Assembly (NCBI RefSeq): GCF_014108865.1
Contig: NZ_CP053928.1
Coordinates: forward strand, 2,356,001-2,420,000
Length of the DNA: 64,000 bases
Direction: 5' to 3'
Origin: Nocardioides sp. WS12
GTDB lineage: Bacteria > Actinomycetota > Actinomycetes > Propionibacteriales > Nocardioidaceae
This document shows positions 7,676 through 16,477 of the stretch, piece after piece. How positions within the stretch are numbered: the first letter of the stretch is position 1; each line of letters starts with the position of its first letter. Under the pieces are notes generated by a model. That model saw nothing but the letters and a program-made list of their open reading frames with translations. It did not search any database and was not told where the DNA came from. The position numbers were made by a program, and so were the translations under genes.

Positions 7676-9136
7676 GTGACGTACACGCCACGTCCCTACC
7701 GCCGTACGACGATTCCGAGCGCCGCAACGCTCCACGGTCTCCGTCGCTTCACGAACGGGTACACGCCGGCGCTGCGCAACCAGGTCACCGCCGCCGGCGG
7801 CTTCGGGCCGTGGTTCAACCGGCAGCTGGCCGATGCGTACGACGACAACGTCTACATCCAGACCGCCCGTTGGTGGCCCTCGATCAACGCCTCGCCCGAA
7901 ACCGTGTGGCAGCGGCACAAGGACGAGGTCGAGGAGCTGTGGCGGGCCGACGCCAACTACCAGTGCTGGGCGATGGTGCGCCGGTACGGTTCCCAGCGGC
8001 AGGTGCGGGAAGTGATGGCGGAGTTCTGGGAGCATCACCTCCACGTGCCAGCGACGGGTGAAGTCGGGCCGTTCCGGTCGTCGTACGGAAAGACCGTGCG
8101 GAAGCATGCGTTGGGTCGCTTCGACGAACTCCTGCTCGCCGCGATCACGCATCCCGCGATGGCGGTCTACCTCGACAACGCGAACTCCTCGAAGTCCGCA
8201 CCCAACGAGAACCTCGGGCGCGAACTGCTCGAACTGCACACGGTGGGGCGCGGGGAGTACGGCGAGGACGACGTGAAGAACTCCGCGCGCATCCTCACCG
8301 GCTACCGCGTGGGGCTCTGGTCGGACTGGGCGTTCTCCTACGACCCGGTCAAGCACTGGACCGGTCCGGTGCAGGTGATGGGCTTCGCGCACGCCAACAG
8401 CGACCCCGACGGACGGACGGCACTGGCCGCCTACCTGACGTACCTCGCACACCACCCCGCGACGGCACGGCGAATCGCACTGAAGCTGGCGCGGCGGTTC
8501 GTCTCCGACGTGCCCTCGGACGCGCTGGTCACCCGGCTCGCGCAGGTCTACCTCGCCAACGGTACGGCGATCCGGCCGGTGCTGAAGGCGCTCGTCGCGT
8601 CGTCGGAGTTCGCGACCTCGCGCGGCAAGAAGGTCCGCACCCCACCCGAGGACGTCGTCGCGACCTGGCGGGCCCTGGGGGCCCGCTTCACGGCGCCGCC
8701 GCGGACCAGTGACGACTCGTCAGGCGCGAACGCGATCCTGTGGCAGAGCCAGTCGATCGGGCTGACACCGTTCGGCTGGCAACGACCCGACGGACGGCCC
8801 GACACCGCCGCCGACTGGGGATCGACGTCGCGCTTCCTCGCCTCGCTCGACATCCACTACACGATGGCCGGCGGCTGGTGGCCCAAGGTCGGCACCGGCT
8901 ACCGGAGCGCGGTCAGCTGGTTGCCGCAGAGACGGATCCGGTTCGACGAACTCGTCGACCACGTCGCCCGGAGCGTGCACGGGGCCGGCTCGACGGCCCT
9001 GATGTTGCAGGTGGCATGTGAGGCGACCGGGTGTCGTCCGTCCGAGGTCATCAGCTCCACCCACCGGATCGTGCGCTGGGAGTGGGCGCGGGTGCTCACC
9101 GTCTTCCTCGACTCACCGACGCACATGACGAGATGA
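7676..9136 (+). CDS. DUF1800 family protein
   Basis: 486 residues from a GTG start. It contains LHGLRRFTNGYTPAL, VREVMAEFWEHHLHV and NENLGRELLELHTVGRGEY, the conserved core of DUF1800. No signal peptide is visible. DUF1800 genes are almost always followed by DUF1501 genes, as here (seven-base gap). Function is unknown; the family is widespread in Planctomycetes, Proteobacteria and Actinobacteria. The gene is complete and of ordinary length. Confidence 0.88.
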   Translation: MTYTPRPYRRTTIPSAATLHGLRRFTNGYTPALRNQVTAAGGFGPWFNRQLADAYDDNVYIQTARWWPSINASPETVWQRHKDEVEELWRADANYQCWAMVRRYGSQRQVREVMAEFWEHHLHVPATGEVGPFRSSYGKTVRKHALGRFDELLLAAITHPAMAVYLDNANSSKSAPNENLGRELLELHTVGRGEYGEDDVKNSARILTGYRVGLWSDWAFSYDPVKHWTGPVQVMGFAHANSDPDGRTALAAYLTYLAHHPATARRIALKLARRFVSDVPSDALVTRLAQVYLANGTAIRPVLKALVASSEFATSRGKKVRTPPEDVVATWRALGARFTAPPRTSDDSSGANAILWQSQSIGLTPFGWQRPDGRPDTAADWGSTSRFLASLDIHYTMAGGWWPKVGTGYRSAVSWLPQRRIRFDELVDHVARSVHGAGSTALMLQVACEATGCRPSEVISSTHRIVRWEWARVLTVFLDSPTHMTR

Positions 9137-9143
9137 GGACCTG

Positions 9144-10406
9144 GTGACTGCTGCTTCTGGATGTGCTGAGGGGTGCCCGGAGTTCACCCGGATGTCGCGG
9201 CGCGGGCTGCTGCGCGGTTCCGTCGGGGCGGGCGTTGGCCTGACCGCGGTGAGCGCCTTCGGCACCGCCTTCATGGAGACCTCGTTTGCCGCCACGCGAT
9301 CGGCACCCGCCGTCCTGGTCGTGTTGTCGATGCGCGGCGCGGTCGACGGGATGAGCCTCGTCGTCCCGCACGGAGACCCCGTCTACTACGCCGCCCGGCC
9401 CCGCATCGCGGTGCCGTCCGAGACGCTGCTCGCGAAGGACGGATTCTTCGGCCTGCACCCGCACCTCGCGCCGCTGCTGCCGTTGTGGGACGCCGGTCAG
9501 ATGGCCACCGTCCACGCCACCGGACTGCCCGCACCGAACCGGTCCCACTTCGCGGCCATCGAAGAAGTCGAGGACGCCGACCCCGGATCGGCCGCCCGGG
9601 TGGGCTGGCTCAACCGGCTGATCGGCCGCGACAGCTACACCAACCCGCTGCAGGCGATCAGCTTCGGCGAATCCGTGACACCCGTCGCGCTCGCCGGTCC
9701 GCAGGCCAGCGTTGCCGTCGACACCATCGCCGACATGCAACTCGCCGGCGCGGACAAATGGGACACCGCGCGCCGGCGCCCGAAGTCGATGCGGACGATG
9801 TGGGCTGGGGCGCCCGGACCGCTCGGCGTCGGCGCGCGGGCCGCCATGCAGGCGATCGGCGACTTCGCGCCCGTCAGGGCCGTCTCCGCCACACCGGCCA
9901 ACGGCGCCGCCTACCCCTCCGGTGACTTCGGCAAGGCGATGGCCGCCGCCGCGCGCACCATTCGCGGGGACGTTGGCGCCGACGTGATCGCCGTCGACTA
10001 CGGCTCCTGGGACCACCACGCCGACCTCGGACCACTGGCCTGGGGCCAGATGCAGAGGATGACGACCGAGTTCGCCCGCGGAGTGGCGGCGTTCTTCACC
10101 GACCTGGGACCACTGGCCGCGAAGGTCACCCTCGTGACGCTCTCGGAGTTCGGTCGTCGTACCAAGGAGAACGCGAACTACGGCCTCGACCACGGCTACG
10201 GCACCGCGATGATGCTCTTCGGTGCGGGCGTGAAGGGCGGCTACTACGGCAACTGGCCGGGCCTGACCAACACCGCCAACGCCGATCTCCTCGTCACCAC
10301 CGACTACCGCAGCGTCCTCGCCGAAGTGGCCGTGAAACGGATGGGGGCGTCGTCCGCGCAGGTGTTCCCCGGGTTCCAGCCCGAGACCGTCGGCGCGATC
10401 CTCTAG
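9144..10406 (+). CDS. DUF1501 family protein, Tat-exported
   Basis: 420 residues from a GTG with a GAGGA ribosome site. Residues 18-25 read SRRGLLRG, a twin-arginine motif, followed by a hydrophobic stretch to about residue 50, so it should be exported folded through Tat. The mature part carries VVLSMRGAVDGMSLVVPHGD, GLHPHLAPLLPLWDAG, ATGLPAPNRSHF and DYGSWDHHADLG, typical of DUF1501 (alkaline-phosphatase/sulfatase-like fold). It pairs with the upstream DUF1800 gene. The substrate and partner process are unknown. Confidence 0.9.
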   Translation: MTAASGCAEGCPEFTRMSRRGLLRGSVGAGVGLTAVSAFGTAFMETSFAATRSAPAVLVVLSMRGAVDGMSLVVPHGDPVYYAARPRIAVPSETLLAKDGFFGLHPHLAPLLPLWDAGQMATVHATGLPAPNRSHFAAIEEVEDADPGSAARVGWLNRLIGRDSYTNPLQAISFGESVTPVALAGPQASVAVDTIADMQLAGADKWDTARRRPKSMRTMWAGAPGPLGVGARAAMQAIGDFAPVRAVSATPANGAAYPSGDFGKAMAAAARTIRGDVGADVIAVDYGSWDHHADLGPLAWGQMQRMTTEFARGVAAFFTDLGPLAAKVTLVTLSEFGRRTKENANYGLDHGYGTAMMLFGAGVKGGYYGNWPGLTNTANADLLVTTDYRSVLAEVAVKRMGASSAQVFPGFQPETVGAIL

Positions 10407-10408
10407 AG

Positions 10409-10459
10409 CCAAGTTCGTCGAGTAGCGGCGAGCGCCAGCGAGCTGCGTATCGAGACGCC
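10409..10459 (-). repeat. Dispersed palindromic repeat, copy A (inverse orientation)
   Basis: Runs from CCAAGTTCGTCGAGTAGC to CGTATCGAGACGCC, starting three bases after the DUF1501 stop. The first 18 bases are the exact reverse complement of 10971-10988 on the far side of the GIY-YIG gene, and the last 14 match the start of that copy. The middle is divergent but keeps the GCGAGCGCCAGCGAGC-type purine pattern. Confidence 0.85.
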
Positions 10460-10507
10460 TGTGGATAGCCGTTCGACAACTGCGTGGTCCCGGAGCATGG
10501 TTCCGGG

Positions 10508-10843
10508 ATGGCATTCGTCTACATCCTGCAATGTGCCGATGGCTCCTACTACGTCGGAAGCACCCACGCCCTGGAAAAGCGGCTCTGGGAGCACAACGAG
10601 GGGACCGGGTCGGCGTACACGAGTCGATCGGGGCGGCGCCCCGTCACGCTCGCCTGGTCGTTCGAGTACGCCAATGTCGCTGATGCGTTCGCGATCGAGA
10701 AGCAGGTGCAGGGCTGGTCGCGGGCGAAACGCGAGGCACTGATTCGCGGGGACTACGAAGCGCTGCCGGCGCTTGCGAAGAAGGACTTCGGGCGTCCCGC
10801 GAACTCAGAGGAGGACGGGCCGCCTGCAGTTGCCGGCGAGTAG
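10508..10843 (+). CDS. GIY-YIG nuclease domain protein (UPF0213/YhbQ type)
   Basis: 111 residues. It starts MAFVYILQCADGSYYVGSTHALEKRLWEHN, with the VYIL and YYVG strands, the following Arg (R27) and a Glu later (FAIEKQV), all conserved in the single-domain GIY-YIG family. An in-frame ATG 24 bases upstream gives a non-conserved leader. It stands alone between inverted copies of the dispersed repeat (10409-10459 and 10853-10988). Short GIY-YIG proteins are structure-specific DNA endonucleases of poorly known role. Confidence 0.88.
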   Translation: MAFVYILQCADGSYYVGSTHALEKRLWEHNEGTGSAYTSRSGRRPVTLAWSFEYANVADAFAIEKQVQGWSRAKREALIRGDYEALPALAKKDFGRPANSEEDGPPAVAGE

Positions 10844-10852
10844 CGTCGCCGG

Positions 10853-10988
10853 GGCGTCTCGATACGCCGCTCGTTCCTCGCGGCTACTCGACGAGCTTGC
10901 GGGGCCGGGCGTCTCGATACGCGACGAGCTTGCGGGGCCGGGCGTCTCGATACGCCGCTCGTTCCTCGCGGCTACTCGACGAACTTGG
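10853..10988 (+). repeat. Dispersed palindromic repeat, cluster B (three copies)
   Basis: Three head-to-tail copies beginning GGCGTCTCGATACGC: 10853-10899 (complete), 10908-10932 (central CGCTCGTTCCTCGCGGCTACT part missing) and 10941-10988 (complete, ending CGACGAACTTGG). The full unit folds on itself loosely (CGCCGCTCG ... CGCGGC). The third copy runs into the 3' end of the DUF1304 gene and encodes its last residues and stop. Confidence 0.88.
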
Positions 10989-11361
10989 ACACGGCCAGGA
11001 GGACGACGGCGATCGCGGGGAAGGTCAGCTGGGTCAGGGCGGCGCGGGCCTTGTCGGGGGAGGAGAGCAACAGGACCAGGCCGGCCGCGACCATCGAGCC
11101 GGCGCCGGTGAAGACCAGGGCGGCGCCCACGTCGTCGTGGTCGGCGGCGATCAGCCCGATGCCGATGGCGGTGACCACGGCGAGGAACAGGTTGTAGAAG
11201 CCCTGGTTGTAGGCCAGTTCCTTGGTCGCCTCGGCCTCCTCGGCGCTGGTGCCGAAGGTCGCCCGGGTCTTCGGGCTGGTCCAGGTGAGGGACTCCATCA
11301 CCCAGATGTAGACGTGGAGCAGGGCGGCCAGCCCGGCGAAGACGAGGGCGACAGCGGTCAT
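10972..11361 (-). CDS. DUF1304 family membrane protein
   Basis: 129 residues with four membrane helices: 3-23, about 53-72, 79-99 and 106-125. The segments HVYIWVMESLTW and YNQGFYNLFLA are diagnostic of DUF1304. The family is a small integral membrane protein of unknown function. Its last residues (KFVE) and stop are encoded within the dispersed repeat at 10941-10988. It lies 14 bases downstream of the NmrA-like gene on the same strand, so the two may form an operon. Confidence 0.88.
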   Translation of the reverse strand: MTAVALVFAGLAALLHVYIWVMESLTWTSPKTRATFGTSAEEAEATKELAYNQGFYNLFLAVVTAIGIGLIAADHDDVGAALVFTGAGSMVAAGLVLLLSSPDKARAALTQLTFPAIAVVLLAVSKFVE

Positions 11362-11375
11362 GGCGGGTCCTGCTT

Positions 11376-12221
11376 TCAGGCGGTGCTGGAGTCGTCGGTC
11401 AGGAGGGTTTCCAGACTGACAGGTTCGCGTCCGGTGAGCAGGCGTACGTCGCCACTCACCGCGGCCAGTTCACCACGCGCGACGGCCGTGTAGGTGGAGA
11501 CCCACGCGTCGTACTCCCACTGCTCGGCCGGCCACTTCAACCGCGACGCGTACGCCTCGTCGAGGGTCTCGTCGTGGAAGGTCACCGCGCGTCCCGTCCG
11601 AGCCGCGAGGATCGCCGCGATCTCGGTGAAGGTGAGGGCCTCCGGCCCCGTCAGGTCGTACGTCGACCCGGCGTGTGTCGTGGGATCGAGGAGTGCCGCG
11701 ACAGCGCATCGGGCGATGTCGGCCCGAGAGACCGCGGAAACCCGACCGTCGCCCGCTGGCCCACGGATCACGCCGTCCTCGCCGACCAGGTCGGCCATCA
11801 ACTCGAGGTAGAAGTTGTCGCGCAGGAACGTGAAGCCCATGCCGCTCGCGCGGATGTGTTCCTCGGTCGCCCAGTGGTCGCGGCCCAGCGTGAACGTGCA
11901 CTCCGGGGCGGCGCCGAAGAACGACGTGTAGACGATGTGCTCCACCCCGGAGTCGGCCGCGGCGTCCACGAACGCGCGGTGCTGTGCGAGCCGGTCGACC
12001 GCTTCGGCACCCGACACCATGAACAGGGTGTCGACGCCGGCCAGCGCCGAACGGGCGAGGTCGTGGTCGTCGTACGCGAAGAGGACGGGCGCGGCGCCGG
12101 GGAGTTCAGGGGCGCGCGCCAGGTCGCGGACCAGCAGGCGCTGCTCGATGCCCTGCTCCGAGAGCGCCCGGGCAACGAGTTGCCCGAGCGCTCCCGTGGA
12201 ACCGGTGACGGCGAGCGTCAT
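11376..12221 (-). CDS. NmrA/QOR2-like NAD(P)-binding reductase
   Basis: 281 residues from MTLAVTGSTGALGQLVARAL. The N-terminal TGSTGALG is the atypical-SDR dinucleotide loop (GxxGxxG). Later segments HIVYTSFFGAAPECTFTLGRDHWATEEHIRASG and FLRDNFYLELM match the NmrA-like quinone-oxidoreductase-2 subgroup. A likely function is NADPH-dependent quinone reduction or redox sensing. A 24-residue in-frame extension is not conserved. DUF1304 follows 14 bases downstream. Confidence 0.85.
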   Translation of the reverse strand: MTLAVTGSTGALGQLVARALSEQGIEQRLLVRDLARAPELPGAAPVLFAYDDHDLARSALAGVDTLFMVSGAEAVDRLAQHRAFVDAAADSGVEHIVYTSFFGAAPECTFTLGRDHWATEEHIRASGMGFTFLRDNFYLELMADLVGEDGVIRGPAGDGRVSAVSRADIARCAVAALLDPTTHAGSTYDLTGPEALTFTEIAAILAARTGRAVTFHDETLDEAYASRLKWPAEQWEYDAWVSTYTAVARGELAAVSGDVRLLTGREPVSLETLLTDDSSTA

Positions 12222-12297
12222 GGCCGGCACCGTGGCGGGAGGCGCCTTTCGGCAGCTTGCTGACCTCTCGGCGCCGGAGACACGGTCGGCCAAATCA

Positions 12298-13212
12298 TCA
12301 CGACAGGTTCTCTGCCTTCAGCCAGTCCTTCGCGATCGTCGCGGCCGGCAGCTTCTCCTCGACGCTGCGGGCGTTGAGGGCGATCAGGTCCTCGGGCGAC
12401 ATGGCGGCGCTGATCTTGTTGATGATCGCGGCGGCGTCATCGTCGACGTCGTCGCTCGCGACCGGGACGAACGCGGACGCCAGGAACAGGCCCTTGGAGT
12501 CGGTGAGGGTGACCAGGTCGTTCTTCTTGATCGACGGGTCGGCGGTGTAGATCAGGCCGATCTGGATGTCGCCGTCCTGGAGTGCCTTCACGGTGAGCGG
12601 GCCGCCGCTGTCCTCGATCGGCGCGAACTTCACGTCGACGCCGTACGTCGCCTTCAGGCCCTTCGGGCCATTCGGGCGGGACTCCGCCTCGGAGTTGGCG
12701 CCGAAGACCAGCGGGTCGGTGACCTTCTTGAGGTCCTCGATCGTCGCGACGCCCCACTTGTCGGCGAACTCCTTCGTCACGACGTAGGAGTCCTGGTCGG
12801 TGGCGGGGGAGGCGTCGAGGAGGCGCAGGCCCTTCGGCAGGGCGTCGCCGAGGGCGGCGTACACCTCGTCGGGCTTGGTCGCCGTGGCCTTCGCGTCGAG
12901 CGCGAGGAGGAGCGGGCCGGTGTATTCGGGGAACAGGTCGATCGCGCCGCTCTCGATCTCCGGCAGGTAGACCTCGCGCTGGCCGATCTGGAACTGGCGG
13001 TCGACCTCGATGTCGTCGGCCTCGAGCGCCTGCGCGTAGATCTCCGCGACGATCTCGTTGGAGTAGTAGGCCTGGGAGCCGATGACGATGGTCGCGCTGT
13101 CGCTGTCGCCGCCGTCGGAGGCCAGGGGGTCGGAGCCACCGCAGGCGGTGAGGGTGAGGACGCCGGCTGCGGCGAGGGCCACTGCATTGCGCGCAAAGCG
13201 GATGCGGGTCAT
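12298..13212 (-). CDS. Glycine betaine/choline-type ABC substrate-binding lipoprotein
   Basis: 304 residues. A signal peptide ends in the lipobox LTACGG (C near residue 24), so the protein is a lipid-anchored binding protein. The mature start SATIVIGSQAYYSNEIVAEIYAQALEADD and EIESGAIDLFPEYTGPLLL are typical of OpuCC/OsmF/ProX-like type II periplasmic proteins, whose IGSK/Q-x-x-EN/EI motif begins the ligand pocket. It is the last gene of a four-gene importer operon, two bases after the permease. The ligand is probably a quaternary amine; the exact choice is unknown. Confidence 0.9.
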   Translation of the reverse strand: MTRIRFARNAVALAAAGVLTLTACGGSDPLASDGGDSDSATIVIGSQAYYSNEIVAEIYAQALEADDIEVDRQFQIGQREVYLPEIESGAIDLFPEYTGPLLLALDAKATATKPDEVYAALGDALPKGLRLLDASPATDQDSYVVTKEFADKWGVATIEDLKKVTDPLVFGANSEAESRPNGPKGLKATYGVDVKFAPIEDSGGPLTVKALQDGDIQIGLIYTADPSIKKNDLVTLTDSKGLFLASAFVPVASDDVDDDAAAIINKISAAMSPEDLIALNARSVEEKLPAATIAKDWLKAENLS

Positions 13213-13214
13213 GG

Positions 13215-13922
13215 TCAACCTTTCGAAGGCGCAGCCCCGGCGGGGATGCGGGTCGGGGAGCCGTGGGAGCGAGTATGGCCCCGGCTGGCGCGCTGGAGGG
13301 CTCCGAGCGCGAGATCGAGGAGCAGGGCGAGCGCGGCGACGAGCAGCGCACCGGCCAGCATCTGCGGGTAGTCGCGGGTCTTGAGGCCCGCGAAGAGGTA
13401 GCGGCCCAGGCCGGTGTCGGAGATGTACGCCGCCAGGGTGGCCGTGGCCACGATCTGCAGGGTGGCGGCGCGAATGCCGCCGATGAGGACGTCGGCGCCG
13501 AGGGGGATCTCGACGCGGGTGATGATCTGCCACTCGCTCATCCCTATCGCCCGGGCGGCGTCGACCGCACCGTCGTCGGCGGACTCGATGCCGGCGTAGG
13601 CACCGGCCAGGAGCGACGGGAAGCCGAGGGCGACGAGGGCGAGGAGCGGTGCCTCGACGCCGATGCCGAGCCAGAGTCCGAGCAGGGTCAGCAACCCGAG
13701 CGTGGGAACCGCGCGTACGGCGCCCGCGACGGCCACGACGAGGAGTCGGCCACGGCCGGTGTGGCCGATCAGGATGCCGAGCGGCATCGCGAGTACGGCG
13801 GCGATGCCGACGGCCGCGAAGGTGACCCACAGGTGCTGCAGGATCCGGGTGTCGATGCCGCCGGGGCCGCCCCAGTGGGCGCCGTCGAAGATCCAGTTGA
13901 GGGCGTCGCCGAAGAGGCTCAT
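13215..13922 (-). CDS. Compatible-solute ABC permease (OpuC/Osm type) 1
   Basis: 235 residues with about six membrane segments. The BPD transport inner-membrane motif appears as ESADDGAVDAARAIGMSEWQIITRVEIPLG (the EAA loop that docks with the ATPase). An amphipathic N-terminus precedes WVTFAAVGIAAVLAMPLGILIG. The start overlaps the stop of the second permease gene (ATGA). It pairs with the other permease to form the heterodimeric channel of the importer. Confidence 0.9.
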   Translation of the reverse strand: MSLFGDALNWIFDGAHWGGPGGIDTRILQHLWVTFAAVGIAAVLAMPLGILIGHTGRGRLLVVAVAGAVRAVPTLGLLTLLGLWLGIGVEAPLLALVALGFPSLLAGAYAGIESADDGAVDAARAIGMSEWQIITRVEIPLGADVLIGGIRAATLQIVATATLAAYISDTGLGRYLFAGLKTRDYPQMLAGALLVAALALLLDLALGALQRASRGHTRSHGSPTRIPAGAAPSKG

Positions 13923-14581
13923 GCGGACGCACCTGCCTTCGTCTTCGTGGTGCTGGTTTGCCAGGGCGTCAGGGCCCGGCCGATCACGACGATCAGCAGG
14001 TCCAGGGCGACCGCGAGCAGCATCGTGCCGATCACGCCCGTCGCGACCTCCTCGCGGATGTTGCGCTGGAAGCCGTCGGTCAACAGGCTGCCGAGGCTCG
14101 AGATGCCGACCAGGGCGCCGATCGTGACGAGGCTGACCGTGCTGACGGTGACGACGCGGATGCCGGAGATCAGTACCGGAAGTGCGAGGGGCAGGTCCAC
14201 CCGCCAGAAGATGCCCGTCGGCGAATAGCCCATCGCCTCGGCAGCCTCACGCACCCGACTGTCGACCGAGCGGAACGCGTCGGCCGCCGTACCCGCGAGC
14301 AGGGCGGTGCCGTAGATGGCCAGCGCCACGATCAGGTTGGTCTCGCTGCGGAGCGGGACCGACAGGACGACGGGGACCACGATCAGCAAGGGGAGCGCGG
14401 GCACGGAGTAGAGCAGGCTCGCGGCGCCGAGGACGACGGTGCCGACGCGGGGCCAGCGCCAGGCGATCCGGCCGAGCACGATCGCGAGGACGACGCTGAT
14501 CAGGACGGCGGGTACGGCGAGGCGCACGTGCTGGCCGAGGAGGTCCAGGACGAGGTCGCGGTTGAGGTCGAGCCAGGTCAT
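13919..14581 (-). CDS. Compatible-solute ABC permease (OpuC/Osm type) 2
   Basis: 220 residues with about five or six membrane helices. The EAA loop reads VDSRVREAAEAMGYSPTGIFWRVDLPLALPVLISGIR, a standard coupling helix. It follows the ATPase gene with a four-base ATGA overlap and overlaps the next permease in the same way, showing tight translational coupling. Together the four genes form an OpuCA-CB-CC-CD-like importer. Confidence 0.9.
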   Translation of the reverse strand: MTWLDLNRDLVLDLLGQHVRLAVPAVLISVVLAIVLGRIAWRWPRVGTVVLGAASLLYSVPALPLLIVVPVVLSVPLRSETNLIVALAIYGTALLAGTAADAFRSVDSRVREAAEAMGYSPTGIFWRVDLPLALPVLISGIRVVTVSTVSLVTIGALVGISSLGSLLTDGFQRNIREEVATGVIGTMLLAVALDLLIVVIGRALTPWQTSTTKTKAGASA

Positions 14582-15393
14582 CGGTCGAGGACACCCACCG
14601 GGCGGCCGTCGCCGTCGACAACCACCTGCTGGCCGCGGATGTCGACGGTCTTCAGGGTGCGTTCGGCGCGGTCGGTGCCGACGAAGTCGCGCACGAAGTC
14701 GTCGGCCGGTGCCGCGACGATCTCCTGCGGGGTGCCGACCTGCGCGATGAGGCCGCCGGTCTTGAGGATCACGACCTCGTCGCCGACCCGGAACGCCTCG
14801 TCGATGTCGTGGGTGACCAGCACGATCGTCTTGCCGAGCTCGGCCTGCAACTGCAGCAACTGCTCCTGCAGGTCACGGCGCACGATCGGGTCGACCGCAC
14901 CGAACGGCTCGTCCATCAACAAGATGTTGGGCTCGGAAGCGAGGGCGCGGGCGACAGCGACGCGCTGCTGCTGACCACCGGAGAGCTGGCCGGGGTAGCG
15001 CTTCGCCAGGGAGTGATCCAGACCCACGACGGTGAGCAGGTCGAGGGCGGTGTCACGGGCGGTCTTCTTCGGGACGCCGTTGAGGATCGGCACCGTTGCG
15101 ACGTTGTCGATCACCCGACGGTGGGGGAGCAGGCCGCCGGCCTGGGGGACGTAACCGATCGAGCGGCGCAACGCGACCTTGTCGAGCTCGCGCACGTCAC
15201 GGCCGTCGATCAGCACCTCACCGACGGTCGCATCGACCATCCGGTTGACCATCCGCATCAGCGTGGTCTTGCCCGATCCCGACGACCCGACCAGCGCCAG
15301 CGTCCGGTGCGAGGGAATCGTGCAGGAGAAGTCCGCCACCGCCACCGTGCCGTCCGGATACGTCTTCCCGACATTCCTGAACTCGATCCCCAT
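14578..15393 (-). CDS. ABC importer ATPase (OpuCA/OsmV type)
   Basis: 271 residues. Walker A is GSSGSGKTT (about residues 36-44), the signature is LSGGQQQRVAVARALA, Walker B is ILLMDEPFGAVDP, and the switch histidine is in LVTHDIDEA. Unlike OpuAA it lacks a full pair of C-terminal CBS domains; only about 35 residues follow the NBD extension. It is the first gene of the importer operon and energises uptake of osmoprotectant-like compounds. No clear operator is visible in the upstream 15394-15436 bases. Confidence 0.92.
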   Translation of the reverse strand: MGIEFRNVGKTYPDGTVAVADFSCTIPSHRTLALVGSSGSGKTTLMRMVNRMVDATVGEVLIDGRDVRELDKVALRRSIGYVPQAGGLLPHRRVIDNVATVPILNGVPKKTARDTALDLLTVVGLDHSLAKRYPGQLSGGQQQRVAVARALASEPNILLMDEPFGAVDPIVRRDLQEQLLQLQAELGKTIVLVTHDIDEAFRVGDEVVILKTGGLIAQVGTPQEIVAAPADDFVRDFVGTDRAERTLKTVDIRGQQVVVDGDGRPVGVLDR

Positions 15394-15436
15394 CCGTCCA
15401 CCCTAGGGGGAGGGACGGACAACCCGGTGGCGCGAA

Positions 15437-15541
15437 GTGCGAGGGTTTCTCTGTCGAGGTGCGGGGGGTTCTGCGTCGAGGTGCGGGGGTTTCTGCGACG
15501 AAGTGCGTTGGTTTCTCTGTCGAGGCGCGTCGGTTGCGCGG
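15437..15541 (+). repeat. 22-bp-period GGGTTTCT repeat, locus 1
   Basis: Four direct units of exactly 22 bases start at 15437, 15459, 15481 and 15503. Each begins GTGCG, carries a GGGTTTCT-like core (GGTTCT in unit 2) and ends with a TCGAG/ACGAA-like tail. A degenerate fifth unit (GCGCGTCGGTTGCGCGGTC) runs to the LysR stop. The block lies between the LysR stop and the start of the ABC operon, both on the minus strand. Confidence 0.85.
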
Positions 15542-16462
15542 TCAGCGCCAGCCGGATGCCAGGTCCGCAGCCACGTCGGCGAGCAGGTCCCGGAAGCGTT
15601 CGGTGAGCGGTGTGAGTCGCTCTCCGGACGGCGTTGCCGCGTGGATCGTGCGTTGCAGGGTCGGTCCCGCGAGGCGGCGGTGGGCGAGTCCCGACGCGGG
15701 GCGCAGGGCCAGTTGCGAGACCAGCGCGACGCCGTACCCAGTCCCGACGAGGGCCTGCGCGACGTCGTACGACTCCGTCTCGAAGCGGATGCGGGCATCG
15801 AAGCCTGCCTCCCGCGTGGCGCGGTCGAACTGCAGGCGCGCGGCGGTCCCGGCGCGGATCACGACCCACGACTCGTCGGCGAGTCGGTCGAGTCGCACGC
15901 GGCCGCGGGACCGCGCGAGCGGATGGTCGTCGGCGAACACCACGACCATCGGGTCCGCCAGCAGGAGTTGTACGGCGACGCCGGGGCGCAGCACGGGCGG
16001 TGCGTCCCAGGCCGCGAGTACGGCGACGTCGAGCTCGCCGTCCGCGACGAGATCGACCGCATCGCGCGACTCGAGGTCGACGACGGAGAGGTCGACGTCG
16101 GACGAGTGATGCCGCAACGCCGTCATCGCCGGCGGAAGGAGATGCAGCGCGGCGGCCTGGAAGGCGCCGACCCGGAGCCGATGGACCAGGCCCTGCCGGT
16201 AGGCGGCGAAGGACTGGGTCGCCTCCTCGACCTCGCGCTCGATGCGGTTGCCGTGCCGGGCGAGGGCGTCGCCGGCGACCGTCAACCGGGCGCCGCGGGG
16301 ACCGCGTTCGACCAGCGGCACGCCCCAGATCTGCTCGGCTCGGGTCAGTCGCTGGGTGACGGCGGCCGGCGTCAGGCCGAGCAGGTCGGCCGCCGCGGCG
16401 AGGGTGCCGTGTTCGTTGATCAGCGACAGCAGGCGGAGTTGTTCTGCGAGATCAGCCTTCAC
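15542..16462 (-). CDS. LysR-family regulator of the adjacent LysE exporter
   Basis: 306 residues if started at the GTG at 16462; a GTG at 16480 would add six. The winged helix-turn-helix (EQLRLLSLINEHGTLAAAADLLGLTPAAVTQRLTRAEQIWG) is followed by a periplasmic-binding-like effector domain. It is divergent from a LysE-type exporter, the classic LysG/LysE arrangement in actinobacteria, so it most likely activates that exporter when an amino acid accumulates. The inducer cannot be read. The operator is probably the short inverted repeat at 16478-16490. Confidence 0.88.
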   Translation of the reverse strand: MKADLAEQLRLLSLINEHGTLAAAADLLGLTPAAVTQRLTRAEQIWGVPLVERGPRGARLTVAGDALARHGNRIEREVEEATQSFAAYRQGLVHRLRVGAFQAAALHLLPPAMTALRHHSSDVDLSVVDLESRDAVDLVADGELDVAVLAAWDAPPVLRPGVAVQLLLADPMVVVFADDHPLARSRGRVRLDRLADESWVVIRAGTAARLQFDRATREAGFDARIRFETESYDVAQALVGTGYGVALVSQLALRPASGLAHRRLAGPTLQRTIHAATPSGERLTPLTERFRDLLADVAADLASGWR

Positions 16463-16477
16463 AATACTGAAGTCAAC

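Noticed and set aside
10409..10988. Insertion sequence around the GIY-YIG gene
   Set aside because: No transposase, no recognisable target-site duplication; it is kept only as a repeat-framed gene.
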